Shown: positions 6,934-15,285 of the stretch, piece by piece
How the letters are laid out: every line of letters begins with the position of its first letter
How positions within the stretch are numbered: position 1 is the stretch's first letter
NCBI RefSeq assembly: GCF_043195195.1
Contig: NZ_JBAFWT010000010.1
Location: 80,815 to 144,814, forward strand
Reading direction: 5' to 3'
Source of the DNA: NCEH01 sp043195195
Lineage (GTDB): Bacteria > Pseudomonadota > Alphaproteobacteria > Rhizobiales > Xanthobacteraceae
DNA length: 64,000 bases
The notes under the pieces: generated by a model
Seen by the model: only the letters and a program-made list of their open reading frames with translations
Told to the model about the DNA's origin: nothing
The model's database searches: none
Made by a program: the position numbers and the translations under genes

Positions 6934-8352
6934 ATGGCTGAGACCAATTTCGACATCATCGTCATCGGCGGCGGCCCCGGCGGCTATGTGGCCGCGATCC
7001 GCGCCGCCCAGCTCGGCTTCAAGACCGCGGTGGTGGAGAAGAGCCATCTCGGCGGCATCTGCCTGAACTGGGGCTGCATTCCCACCAAGGCTCTGCTGCG
7101 CTCCGCCGAAGTGTATCACTACATGGAGCACGCCAAGGATTATGGCCTCTCCGCCGAGAAGATTGGCTTCGACATGGGCGCGGTGGTGAAGCGCTCACGC
7201 GGTGTTGCCAGCCAGCTCTCCACGGGGGTGGGCTTCCTGCTGAAGAAGAACAAGGTGGATGTGATCTGGGGCAAGGCGAAGCTTTCCGCCCCCGGCAAGC
7301 TGACGGTGGAAGCGGCCGAGAATGCGCCCAAGGGCGCGCTCGGCGGCGGCGATTACAGCGCCAAGCACATCATCGTTGCCACTGGCGCCCGCCCGCGCGC
7401 CCTGCCGGGCCTGGAGCCCGACAAGAAGCTGATCTGGACCTATTTCGAGGCCATGGTTCCGGAAAAGATGCCCAAGTCCCTGCTGGTCATGGGCTCGGGT
7501 GCCATCGGCATCGAGTTCGCATCCTTCTACAAGACCATGGGCGCCGATGTGACCGTGGTGGAGGTTCTACCGCAGATCCTTCCCGTGGAAGACGAGGAGA
7601 TTGCCGCCCATGTGCGCAAGCGCCTGGAAAAGCAGGGCATGAAGATCCTCACCAGCGCCAAGGTCAGCGGCGTGACCAAACATGCCGACAGCCTCACCGT
7701 CCATGTCGAGGACGAGAAGGGCGCGAAGCATGATTTCGCCGTGGATCGGATGATCTCCGCCGTCGGCGTCGTAGGCAATGTGGACAGCCTTGGCCTTGAG
7801 GCCGTGGGCGTGAAGATCGAGCGCGGCATCGTGGTCACCGACGGCTATGGCCGGACCAATGTGCCCGGCCTCTATGCCATCGGCGACGTCGCGGGCGCGC
7901 CCATGCTGGCGCACAAGGCCGAGCATGAGGGCGTGATCTGCGTCGAGACCATCAAGGGCCTCCATACCCACCCCATCGACAAGAACAAGATTCCCGGCTG
8001 CACCTATTGCAACCCGCAGGTCGCCTCCATCGGCCTCACCGAGAAGAAGGCCAAGGAGCAGGGCCGCGAGGTCCGCGTTGGTCGCTTCCCCTTCATCGGC
8101 AATGGCAAGGCGATCGCGCTCGGCGAGCCCGAGGGATTGGTCAAGACCATCTTCGACAAGAAGACCGGCGAATTGCTTGGCGCTCATCTCGTCGGCGCGG
8201 AAGTCACCGAGCTGATCCAGGGCTTCATGATCGCCATGAATCTTGAGACCACCGAGGAAGAGCTGATCCACGCCATCTTCCCGCACCCGACCCTGTCGGA
8301 GACCATGCACGAAAGTGTGCTGGACGCTTACGGGCGCGTTATCCATATGTAG
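6934..8352 (+). CDS. lpdA: Dihydrolipoyl dehydrogenase (E3)
   Basis: FAD flavoprotein that reoxidises dihydrolipoamide of the 2-oxoacid dehydrogenase complexes, passing electrons to NAD+. The protein has 472 aa. The N-terminal FAD motif is GGGPGGYVAAIRAAQLG (about 12-28), the redox disulfide is GGICLNWGCIPTK (Cys43 and Cys48), the NAD motif is VMGSGAIGIEFASFY, a second FAD contact is LYAIGDVAGAPMLAHKA, and the interface His-Glu region is FPHPTLSE near the end. ATG 6934 is preceded by a purine-rich AGGAGGGGAAGGAG site; an open frame from 6844 is not family-like. Placement with pdhABC suggests this E3 serves PDH, though it may also serve other complexes. Confidence 0.97.
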   Translation: MAETNFDIIVIGGGPGGYVAAIRAAQLGFKTAVVEKSHLGGICLNWGCIPTKALLRSAEVYHYMEHAKDYGLSAEKIGFDMGAVVKRSRGVASQLSTGVGFLLKKNKVDVIWGKAKLSAPGKLTVEAAENAPKGALGGGDYSAKHIIVATGARPRALPGLEPDKKLIWTYFEAMVPEKMPKSLLVMGSGAIGIEFASFYKTMGADVTVVEVLPQILPVEDEEIAAHVRKRLEKQGMKILTSAKVSGVTKHADSLTVHVEDEKGAKHDFAVDRMISAVGVVGNVDSLGLEAVGVKIERGIVVTDGYGRTNVPGLYAIGDVAGAPMLAHKAEHEGVICVETIKGLHTHPIDKNKIPGCTYCNPQVASIGLTEKKAKEQGREVRVGRFPFIGNGKAIALGEPEGLVKTIFDKKTGELLGAHLVGAEVTELIQGFMIAMNLETTEEELIHAIFPHPTLSETMHESVLDAYGRVIHM

Positions 8353-8391
8353 TCCAGCGGCACGGGCCGGGGCGGACGAAGGGGCAGCACC

Positions 8392-8670
8392 ATGGATGGC
8401 GAGACCTATGCCGCGTTGAGCCAGCCGGGCGTCGGCTTCTTCACCATGATCCTGATCGGCCTCATCGCCGGCTGGATCGCCGAGCGGATCACCGAGAGCG
8501 ACCACGGGCTGTTGGCGAACCTCGTGTTCGGGCTGATCGGGGCGTTCGTCGGCGGCAAGCTGGCGGAATGGGCGGACGTGCCGGTCTACGGATTTTTCCG
8601 GACGCTCATCGCCGCCGTGATTGGTGCCATCATCGTGCTGTGGGTGTGGCGCCGCATCCGCGCCCGCTGA
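8392..8670 (+). CDS. GlsB/YeaQ/YmgE-family small membrane protein
   Basis: A 92-aa inner-membrane protein of the transglycosylase-associated (GlsB/YeaQ/YmgE) family, often stress-induced and of unknown biochemical role. Three hydrophobic glycine-rich helices are visible: FFTMILIGLIAGWIAERI (about 16-33), NLVFGLIGAFVGGKLA (about 43-58) and FFRTLIAAVIGAIIVLWVW (about 68-86), followed by a basic tail RRIRAR. GIxxGxx-type repeats are typical of the family. It sits 39 bp after lpd and may be co-transcribed; a perfect inverted repeat follows its stop. Confidence 0.85.
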   Translation: MDGETYAALSQPGVGFFTMILIGLIAGWIAERITESDHGLLANLVFGLIGAFVGGKLAEWADVPVYGFFRTLIAAVIGAIIVLWVWRRIRAR

Positions 8671-8710
8671 GGACCGTGGCCGGTCCGGCGCTGCCGGCAG
8701 GTCAGCACTG

Positions 8711-8739
8711 CATCGCGCCGGCTCGACGCTGGCGCGATG
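8711..8739 (+). terminator. Inverted repeat between the GlsB-like gene and lipA
   Basis: Perfect 9-bp arms CATCGCGCC (8711-8719) and GGCGCGATG (8731-8739), extended inward by G-T, G-C and C-G pairs to a TCGAC loop. A TTTT run occurs only 15 bp later, so it is either a weak terminator or a processing hairpin upstream of lipA. Confidence 0.45.
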
Positions 8740-8793
8740 GAAGACTAGATTTTGAAGCGATGCTTTTATCGCGCGCGAAAGTCGCCTGAAGAT

Positions 8794-9747
8794 ATGGTCA
8801 CGGTCGTCAACACGCTAAACAGGCCCCGCCACCCGGAAAAGGCGCACCGCCCCGAGAGCGAGATTCTGCGCAAGCCGGAATGGATCCGCGTCCGGGCGCC
8901 GGGTTCGGCCGGATGGTCGAAAACTGCCGAGATCGTGCGCGCCAACGGCCTGCATACGGTGTGCGAAGAAGCCGGCTGCCCCAATATCGGCGAGTGCTGG
9001 GAAAAGAAGCACGCGACCTTCATGATCATGGGCGACACCTGCACCCGCGCCTGTGCCTTCTGCAATGTGCGGACCGGCCTGCCGCAGGCGCTGGATCAGG
9101 GCGAGCCGGACAAGGTGGCGGAGGCGGTAGCCAAGCTCGGCCTCTCCCATGTGGTCATCACCTCGGTGGATCGCGACGATCTTTCGGACGGGGGCGCAGC
9201 GCACTTCGCCCACACCATCCGCGCACTGCGCGCCGCGAGCCCCGCCACCACCATCGAGATCCTGACCCCCGACTTCCTGCGCAAGCCCGGCGCGATCGAG
9301 GTGGTGGTCGAGGCCAAGCCCGACGTGTTCAACCATAATTTGGAAACTGTGCCGGCGAAGTATCTCACCGTGCGGCCCGGCGCGCGCTATTTCCACTCGC
9401 TGCGCCTGTTGCAGCAGGTGAAGGAGCTGGACCCCTCCATCTTCACCAAGTCCGGAATCATGGTGGGCCTGGGCGAGGAGCGCAACGAGGTGCTCCAGCT
9501 CATGGACGACCTGCGCTCGGCCGAAGTGGATTTCATCACCATCGGCCAGTATCTCCAGCCCACCCGCAAGCACCACAAGGTGGAGCGCTTCGTGACGCCG
9601 GACGAATTCTCCGCCTTCGAGGCCGTGGCCTATGCCAAGGGCTTCCTGATGGTTTCGTCGAGCCCGCTGACGCGGTCCTCGCACCATGCGGGCGAGGATT
9701 TCGCGCGTCTTCGCAGCGCCCGCGAGGCCAAGCTCGGGCGAGTGTGA
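8794..9747 (+). CDS. lipA: Lipoyl synthase
   Basis: Radical SAM enzyme that inserts two sulfurs into octanoylated lipoyl domains, producing the cofactor for PdhB, PdhC and other complexes. The protein has 317 aa. The auxiliary 4Fe-4S cysteines are in CEEAGCPNIGEC (Cys57, Cys62, Cys68), the radical SAM cysteines in DTCTRACAFC (Cys83, Cys87, Cys90), and the C-terminal RSSHHAGEDF carries the conserved serine ligand region. ATG 8794 gives the family-like start; an in-frame TTG at 8752 would add 14 unlikely residues. The gene is next to its main substrates' genes, and the coq10-like gene begins 5 bp after it. Confidence 0.97.
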   Translation: MVTVVNTLNRPRHPEKAHRPESEILRKPEWIRVRAPGSAGWSKTAEIVRANGLHTVCEEAGCPNIGECWEKKHATFMIMGDTCTRACAFCNVRTGLPQALDQGEPDKVAEAVAKLGLSHVVITSVDRDDLSDGGAAHFAHTIRALRAASPATTIEILTPDFLRKPGAIEVVVEAKPDVFNHNLETVPAKYLTVRPGARYFHSLRLLQQVKELDPSIFTKSGIMVGLGEERNEVLQLMDDLRSAEVDFITIGQYLQPTRKHHKVERFVTPDEFSAFEAVAYAKGFLMVSSSPLTRSSHHAGEDFARLRSAREAKLGRV

Positions 9748-9751
9748 GGGC

Positions 9752-10210
9752 GTGCCGTCATTCTCCAGCAAGCGGGTGGTGAAGCATTCCGCCGCCGAGA
9801 TGTTCGATCTCGTGGCGGACATCGACCATTACCCGGAATTCGTTCCCCTTTGCCAATCCCTCCGCGTGCGCCGCCGCACGCCCGGGGGAGAGGGGCAGGA
9901 GGTGCTCGTGGCCGACATGACGGTCGCCTACAAGATGATCCGCGAGACTTTCACCTCCCGGGTCACGCTGGATAGGCCCAAGCTCACCATCCATGTGGAA
10001 TATCTGGACGGACCTTTCAGCCGCCTCGACAATCGCTGGGAGTTCCGCGACGTCGAGGGCGGCAAATGCGAGGTGAGCTTCTTCATCTCCTATGAATTCC
10101 GCTCGCGCACGCTGGGCCTGCTGATGGGCGCCATGTTCGACGCCGCGTTCCGCCGCTTCGCCGATGCGTTCGAGAAGCGGGCGGATGTGGTGTACGGCGC
10201 AGCGGCATGA
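9752..10210 (+). CDS. Coq10/START-domain protein (ubiquinone-binding, RatA-like)
   Basis: A 152-aa protein of the polyketide cyclase/START superfamily, Coq10 branch. Mitochondrial COQ10 binds ubiquinone and supports respiration; the bacterial family is also annotated RatA-like. Family features are the N-terminal RVVKHSAAEMFDLVADIDHYPEFVPLC, ending RVRRRTPGG, and the TLDRPKLTIHVEYLDGPFSRLDNRWEF and VSFFISYEFRSRTLGLLMG segments. I place the start at GTG 9752, just after the lipA stop and with GAGGG upstream; the open frame from 9686 lies inside lipA. The pairing lipA-coq10 recurs in alphaproteobacteria. Ubiquinone binding is inferred from the family. Confidence 0.88.
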   Translation: MPSFSSKRVVKHSAAEMFDLVADIDHYPEFVPLCQSLRVRRRTPGGEGQEVLVADMTVAYKMIRETFTSRVTLDRPKLTIHVEYLDGPFSRLDNRWEFRDVEGGKCEVSFFISYEFRSRTLGLLMGAMFDAAFRRFADAFEKRADVVYGAAA

Positions 10211-10218
10211 GCGCCGCT

Positions 10219-10243
10219 CCGGCGAAAGCTGTGCTTCCGCCGG
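10219..10243. terminator. Hairpin between convergent coq10-like and TonB-receptor genes
   Basis: Arms CCGGCGAAAGC (10219-10229) and GCTTCCGCCGG (10233-10243), one mismatch, loop TGT. It fills the 51-bp gap between two converging genes, a usual place for a shared terminator, but has no T-tract. Confidence 0.5.
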
Positions 10244-10261
10244 TCGCAGGAGTGTGTGGAC

Positions 10262-12457
10262 TCAGAAGTTGAGGGTCACGCGCGTGTTGATGGACCGGCC
10301 CGGGCCGGCCACCGAATAGCCCCAGGCGGACGACGTCCCCATCATTGAAGACACCTGGTAATTCACGAGGTTGGCGCCTCCGAGCGGCAAGTCATATTCG
10401 GTGTCGAGAATGTTGGCGATGCCAAAGTCCACGCGGAGGCGCTGCAGCTGATAGCTGGTGCGAAAATTGAGCAGAGCATAAGCGGCGGTTTCCAGTTCGT
10501 TGTGTACTTGGCTGACCTCGGTCTTCTCCCCGACCAATTGCACCTCGAAGCTGGTCGTCCAATTGCCCAGCGTATGGTCGAGTGCCAGCGTCGCGTTGAC
10601 CGGCATGATGTGGTAGAGATTGATGCCGTCGGTTCGCTGGCCGCGCACGAAGTTCAAAGCGCCGCGGAATACGCCCTGGCCGAATGTGGAATTATCCCAC
10701 AGGGCGAGCTTGCCATCGATATTTACGCCGTACAGCCACGCGTCCACATTTGCGAATTGCAGGAAGACGAAGGTGTCGCTCGCCGTCAGATTGTTCGGCA
10801 AATTGGCGAGGCAACCGGCAAGAGCGCAGCGCTGAACGTCGATGTAATCCTGCACATAGCTGTAATAAGGCGAGGCGCGCAACTCCCACACCTTCTTCGC
10901 AGGATCGTTCCACGTGGCGGTGAAGCTTACCGTATTCGCCTTTTCGGGCACCAGTTCGATGTTGCCGACATAGCCATTCCCGTCACCGAACCAGCCGATC
11001 ATGTCCATGGCCATAGCATTGGTGGACCACGCGTAGCGCTCGTAGAGATTTGGAGACCGGGTTTTGCGGGCGAAGGCGAGTTCGTACTGGCTCGAGTTGG
11101 TGGGCTGGTAGCGCAGGATGGCTGACCCGTCGATGTTGAAGTCGGTGCGCTCGTGGTTCAGCGCATTGAACGCGGCCGCGTTGGCGCCGTACATCATCTG
11201 ATTGTAGCCCTGGACGTCGCCGGCATTCATCCAGACGATATCGTTGCGCAGCCCGACGATCGTGGACCATTGCGCGTTCAACTGGCGCTCCCACTCGGCG
11301 TAATAGCCGAACCGCAGGCGTTGGCCGTTGTTGATGTTTTCGAAGGTGTTCGGCCCCATCATCATGGAGCCATCGACTGGCGGCCACCAATCATCGAGCT
11401 TGTTGTAATAAAGGTCGTTGCCGACGCGAACGATGTCGATGTTGGAAATACCGATGGTGCCCTTCACCGCATAGCCCATGTCGGTGCTACGTGTGTCCAT
11501 TGGCATGTCGCCGCTTTTGTCCGGCTCGATGAACCCCATGGTGTGGCGGACGCGATTGAAGAACGTGTTCGCTTCCAGCTTGCCCCAGTCGAACATGCCT
11601 TCGTAACTGCCGTTGACGAAAATGCTCTTGTTGTCGGTCATGTCCATATATTGGTTCACGAACCCTTGGTAGGGGATGAACTGCCCGCCGATCTGGAACG
11701 TGATGATCTGGTCCTGAAACTTCTTTGAGACGCTCAGGGCATGGTTCTGAGTCTCATACATGGTCGACTTGATGACCGTGCCGTTTCCTGAGGTGTAGTC
11801 GCTGGCCCGGGCCCAGCCGCCGGTATAAGTGACGCTCGTATCCTCGTTGGACACAGTTGCGTTCAGGTCTACGCCATAGGAATTACCGTTGCTGCGATAG
11901 AAGCCGGATACGCTGCCGCTGGTTGTGAGGGTCTGTCCAGGCGTGAAGGCGGGCGGGGCCAGGGTCACATCGGCGCGGGCGCCGGTATAGTCGCCGCCGA
12001 CGCTTACCGGAGCGGTGGCCGTATAGACCTTCACCTTCGAGACCATGGCGGGGTTGAGATAGGAGAGGGGCGGATTCATTTCGTTTGGACAGGCAGGGCT
12101 GAAGATCATGCCGTTGATGGCGATCTGCACCCGATCGGCGCCCATTCCGTTCACTACCGGAAGGCTTGAGACACCGCCCGCGCCCCAGGTGGCTCCACCG
12201 GGCAGGCGACCGAAGAGGGAACCCGTGTCGCTCGTGAACAGGGTCACCTGAGCCGCCTCCTCGCCTGAAATCGTGCTGCTATCGGTTGGGGCGACGACGA
12301 CAATGGCAGGCAGGTCCGGCTCACCCGGCGCCTGGCTCTGCGCCAAGGCTCCAGTGGCAAGACTGGGCCCGAGCCCAAGGGCGAGCGCGGTCGGGCGCAA
12401 GAGGCAGCCGGTTTGCTGCAATCTCCGCAGAAGGCTGGTGGAAAGACGGTGAGTCAT
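10262..12457 (-). CDS. TonB-dependent outer-membrane receptor, OprC-like (putative copper)
   Basis: A 731-aa TonB-dependent receptor: signal peptide (about 1-39, cleavage near GALA-QSQ), a TonB-box-like LPAIVVVAP, plug domain, 22-strand-type barrel with Tyr/Trp-rich alternation, and a terminal Phe (RVTLNF). The plug contains FSPACPNEMNPP, a CxxxM motif at Cys123 and Met127. A barrel region contains RVRHTMGF, an HxM motif at His305 and Met307. This CxxxM plus HxM set, with about 180 residues between them, is the copper site described for Pseudomonas OprC. Many Met residues (NQYMDMTD, DMPMDT, TNAMAMDMIG) fit copper handling. An upstream DUF2946-like gene on the same strand strengthens the link. 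Siderophore or cobalamin uptake is the alternative. Confidence 0.87.
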   Translation of the reverse strand: MTHRLSTSLLRRLQQTGCLLRPTALALGLGPSLATGALAQSQAPGEPDLPAIVVVAPTDSSTISGEEAAQVTLFTSDTGSLFGRLPGGATWGAGGVSSLPVVNGMGADRVQIAINGMIFSPACPNEMNPPLSYLNPAMVSKVKVYTATAPVSVGGDYTGARADVTLAPPAFTPGQTLTTSGSVSGFYRSNGNSYGVDLNATVSNEDTSVTYTGGWARASDYTSGNGTVIKSTMYETQNHALSVSKKFQDQIITFQIGGQFIPYQGFVNQYMDMTDNKSIFVNGSYEGMFDWGKLEANTFFNRVRHTMGFIEPDKSGDMPMDTRSTDMGYAVKGTIGISNIDIVRVGNDLYYNKLDDWWPPVDGSMMMGPNTFENINNGQRLRFGYYAEWERQLNAQWSTIVGLRNDIVWMNAGDVQGYNQMMYGANAAAFNALNHERTDFNIDGSAILRYQPTNSSQYELAFARKTRSPNLYERYAWSTNAMAMDMIGWFGDGNGYVGNIELVPEKANTVSFTATWNDPAKKVWELRASPYYSYVQDYIDVQRCALAGCLANLPNNLTASDTFVFLQFANVDAWLYGVNIDGKLALWDNSTFGQGVFRGALNFVRGQRTDGINLYHIMPVNATLALDHTLGNWTTSFEVQLVGEKTEVSQVHNELETAAYALLNFRTSYQLQRLRVDFGIANILDTEYDLPLGGANLVNYQVSSMMGTSSAWGYSVAGPGRSINTRVTLNF

Positions 12458-12671
12458 GGCTGGTCCGGAAAAAGGGCATGAGGGAGCCGGCGCGGGCGAC
12501 CTGCGCAGCTGGGAAGCGCGCGGCGGCTGACACCGAAGGTGAACCGGGAAAGGCGAGGCAAAGCCTCCGAGGCCGCTTGTCAGCCATGGCCCATCGCGTG
12601 CCGTCCGATCCCGCCCTGGGATTGGAGAGGGGGTCGGGTCGGCTCAGGGCTTGCTCAAGATGGGACGCGGC

Positions 12672-13061
12672 TCAGGCGGACAGAGGTGGCGGTGCGCGAG
12701 GGCGGTGGCTGAGGCGCGGGGAGACGGCGACCTTGGGCGCCGCGGACGTCTCGTCGTACCGGATGCGCAGCGCAAGGCGTTCCGAGAGAAAGATCGCGGA
12801 AGGTGGTGGCAGAAGCGCGACATCCACGCGTGACAGGCATAGCGGGCAGTGAACCAGTGCCTTGGTGATTCCGTCCGCCGTTCCATTTTCGGGCGCGGCA
12901 GCGTCGTTCAGGCAGAGAATATTTGAACTGGCATCCGCAGCAAAAGCTTGGCGGGTGGCAAATGTACTGGCCAACACGAGTTGGAAGACCAACGCGGCCA
13001 CCATCAGCCAAGGTCCGACGGCTCTGCCTGTTCGGCTTAAGCTCGTCACGACCTTGCTCAT
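12672..13061 (-). CDS. DUF2946-like exported protein with HCxxC motif
   Basis: A 129-aa protein with an N-terminal hydrophobic segment (about 17-40, PWLMVAALVFQLVLASTFATRQ, then AFA-AD as a likely cleavage site), one further cysteine (Cys50) and the motif VHCPLCL (His71, Cys72, Cys75). This matches small DUF2946-type proteins that often accompany copper genes. The C-terminus is basic and Pro-rich. ATG 13061 is chosen because GGGACGG stands just upstream; an ATG at 13112 would add 17 residues. It lies 214 bp upstream of the receptor gene on the same strand. Metal binding is inferred from the motif; the family assignment is moderate. Confidence 0.65.
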   Translation of the reverse strand: MSKVVTSLSRTGRAVGPWLMVAALVFQLVLASTFATRQAFAADASSNILCLNDAAAPENGTADGITKALVHCPLCLSRVDVALLPPPSAIFLSERLALRIRYDETSAAPKVAVSPRLSHRPRAPPPLSA

Positions 13062-13261
13062 GATCCCGTCCCTAAGATGGGAACGGATCTGCTCTGATTC
13101 ACAGCTCCCCATGGGTCAGGATCATGGCATGCTTGCCGCGGATTTGACACAATCTTTTAACGAAAATTGCTCAAACTGAACCTTCTGCGCGCGTAGCAAG
13201 ATGACGCGGTGCCCGCTGTCGCATCCCCAATTGGCCAGATGGCGATGGGGCCACCTGCCGT

Positions 13262-14803
13262 TTAGCGAGACAGCAGGCCGGCCGTGCGCAGCGCTTCGAT
13301 GCCCTGCGCCTGCGCCCCGTGTGATACGTCGATCCGCTCCCATGTGAGCGGGCCGAGGTCGTAATCCGCCTGCTGGCGCACGATCTTTGCGTCGGCGTCC
13401 GAAGCATCGCCGCGCCGCTGCTCCACCCGCGCCACCAGCAGACCCACCGGCGCCTCCAGCCACAGCCCCAGGAAGTGCGCACCCGCCTGTCCGGCAAGGG
13501 CGGCGATGGCATCGCGCTCGTCCGCGCGGGCATGGACGGCATCGGCGATCACGCTGTGTCCGGCGGCGAGGGCGAGGTCCGCGCGGGCCCGCATCCGGGC
13601 ATAGACAGCCTGCGTCGCCTCAAAGGTATAGGCGGCTGCGGACAGCCTCTCGGTTTCCCCCACGCCGGCGAGATGCTTGCGCTCGATGTCGCTGCGCAGG
13701 ACCACGGCGCCGGGCGCTCGGCCGAGGTGCGACGCGAGCGCGGCCGCAAGGGTGCTCTTGCCGGTGCCGGAGAGACCGCCAATGGCCAGAAGGGCGGGGG
13801 CCGAAGGGGCCAGGAACGCCTGCGCCAAGGCAAAATAATCAAGGACTTCGGCGCGCGCGGCGTCCTGTTTTTCCGGCGGCAGATGGGCAAGGCCAGCCGC
13901 GCTCACTTTCGCGCGGATTGCGGCGCGCAGGCTGAGGAACAGGGGCAGGGCGGCAAGGCCGGCATAATGTTCCGCCGGCCCGTCCCAGAGATAGCGATTG
14001 AGGACCGTATTGGCGGCGTCCGCGTGGCCGCGTTCCCAGAGGTCCATGAGCAGGAAGGCGAGGTCATAGAGCACATCGCAGATGGCGATGTCGTCATTGA
14101 ACTCGATGGCGTCGAACAGCACCGGCGTCCCTGCCAGCAGCACGATGTTGCGCAGATGCAAGTCGCCATGACAGCGCCGCACGAACCCCTGTGCCGCGCG
14201 CTCCCGCAGCAGCGGAACGACGCCACCGAGGATGCGGGCGGTGGCGTGGGAGAGAGCCTGCGCCGCCTCGGGCGCGAATAGCTCTGGGGAGGCGATGAAA
14301 TCGGCATCGTTCTGGGCGGCGGTGAGCGCCAGCCTTGCCACGGCGTCGCTGCCCATCACCGGTGCGCGCTCATGGGACGTGCTCACGGCCTTCGCCAAGG
14401 CGGCGAGCAGATCCGGCGTTAGCGCCTCGGGCGGCAGATTGTCGAGGGTTTGCCGCTCGTCGAAGCGGCGCATCTTTACCGCATAGTCCACCGGCTCACC
14501 CGCGCCGCCGAGGGCGAGGCCATCGGCGGCGCGGGTGATGGGAACGACGCTGAGATAGATCCCTGGCGCATTGGCGCGGTTCACCTCCAGCTCGCGTTCA
14601 CAGGCGGCGCGGCGCTTCTCCAGGGTGGAGAAATCCATGAAGGGAAACGCGACCGCCCGCTTCACCTTGTAGGCGGCATCGCCAGCGAGGAACACCGCAG
14701 CGCCGTGGGTGTCGATGCGCGTCACCGACACCCCGCCATGGGCCGCGGGGTCCGCCAGAAGGGCGAAGACGGCGCTTTGATCGGCGACCACATGAGCATC
14801 CAT
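13262..14803 (-). CDS. Bifunctional APH-like / P-loop kinase protein
   Basis: A 513-aa cytosolic two-domain protein. The N-terminal half is an aminoglycoside-phosphotransferase-like kinase: YKVKRAVAFPFMDFST near 45-60, catalytic CHGDLHLRNIVLL near 210, and FDAIEFNDDIAICDVLYDLAFL. The C-terminal half is a P-loop kinase with AIGGLSGTGKSTLAAALA near 335-350, like gluconate or zeta-toxin-type kinases. Proteins of this composite type are common in alphaproteobacteria and often annotated as AAA ATPase; their substrate is unknown, and resistance is not implied. ATG 14803 has GAGGAA upstream; an open frame from 14944 adds 47 unlikely residues. It stands alone, divergent from kdp. Confidence 0.85.
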   Translation of the reverse strand: MDAHVVADQSAVFALLADPAAHGGVSVTRIDTHGAAVFLAGDAAYKVKRAVAFPFMDFSTLEKRRAACERELEVNRANAPGIYLSVVPITRAADGLALGGAGEPVDYAVKMRRFDERQTLDNLPPEALTPDLLAALAKAVSTSHERAPVMGSDAVARLALTAAQNDADFIASPELFAPEAAQALSHATARILGGVVPLLRERAAQGFVRRCHGDLHLRNIVLLAGTPVLFDAIEFNDDIAICDVLYDLAFLLMDLWERGHADAANTVLNRYLWDGPAEHYAGLAALPLFLSLRAAIRAKVSAAGLAHLPPEKQDAARAEVLDYFALAQAFLAPSAPALLAIGGLSGTGKSTLAAALASHLGRAPGAVVLRSDIERKHLAGVGETERLSAAAYTFEATQAVYARMRARADLALAAGHSVIADAVHARADERDAIAALAGQAGAHFLGLWLEAPVGLLVARVEQRRGDASDADAKIVRQQADYDLGPLTWERIDVSHGAQAQGIEALRTAGLLSR

Positions 14804-15054
14804 CGGCGAATTCCTCACGCGGGTGAACCTTGCCCGAATATCCTTATGCCGGGGGCGGTCGTCCTTGACGTGCGTCATGACATGGGTCCAGTCCTGCGGT
14901 AGCTTTCCGCCACGCGATCGGTTTGTGCGCGCCGTTGAGCCCACGTCGCCGAAGACGCCGGCTCATCTTAATGGAATCCTTATGCCCGCCGGCAAATCCC
15001 GGATCGCGGCTTTACGTACCGCGGGTCTAGGACACCCTACGCAAGGAGTGCTCC

Positions 15055-15138
15055 ATGCTTGACCTCATCTATCTCGTTCTCGGCTTCGCCTTCTTCGCTC
15101 TGATGGCGCTCTACCTGCGCTTCGTGGCGCAGGCCTGA
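15055..15138 (+). CDS. 27-aa membrane micro-protein at the head of the kdp operon
   Basis: A 27-codon frame, ATG 15055 to TGA 15138, encodes a single hydrophobic helix, beginning MLDLIYLVLGF and ending YLRFVAQA. A strong AAGGAG lies 5 bp before the start, and the stop is 10 bp before kdpF. Its first residues resemble those of KdpF (MLDL), so it may be a KdpF paralogue or another small subunit or regulator of the K+ pump. The ribosome site and operon position support it as a real gene; no function is assigned. Confidence 0.65.
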   Translation: MLDLIYLVLGFAFFALMALYLRFVAQA

Positions 15139-15148
15139 GGAGGAACCC

Positions 15149-15235
15149 ATGCTCGACCTCGTTCTCGGCGCGGCGGTGAGCCTCTCACTCGCCGCCTATC
15201 TCGTTTTCGCATTGGTGCGCCCCGAGCGGTTCTGA
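15149..15235 (+). CDS. kdpF: K(+)-transporting ATPase subunit F
   Basis: A 28-aa single-span membrane peptide, from MLDLVLGAAV to YLVFALVRPERF. The C-terminal Y-L-x-x-A-L-x-R-P-E-R-F is the KdpF signature. KdpF stabilises the KdpABC complex. Start ATG 15149 follows GAGGAGG by 5 bp. kdpA begins 50 bp downstream. Confidence 0.9.
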   Translation: MLDLVLGAAVSLSLAAYLVFALVRPERF

Positions 15236-15285
15236 CCGCGCTTGCGCCCGATCCCCCCAACGCTTTTCTCAGGTGATGCAACGCC

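Noticed and set aside
12458..12671. Cobalamin riboswitch upstream of the TonB receptor
   Set aside because: I looked for the B12-box and its flanking conserved segments on the minus strand and did not find them; the receptor motifs point to copper.
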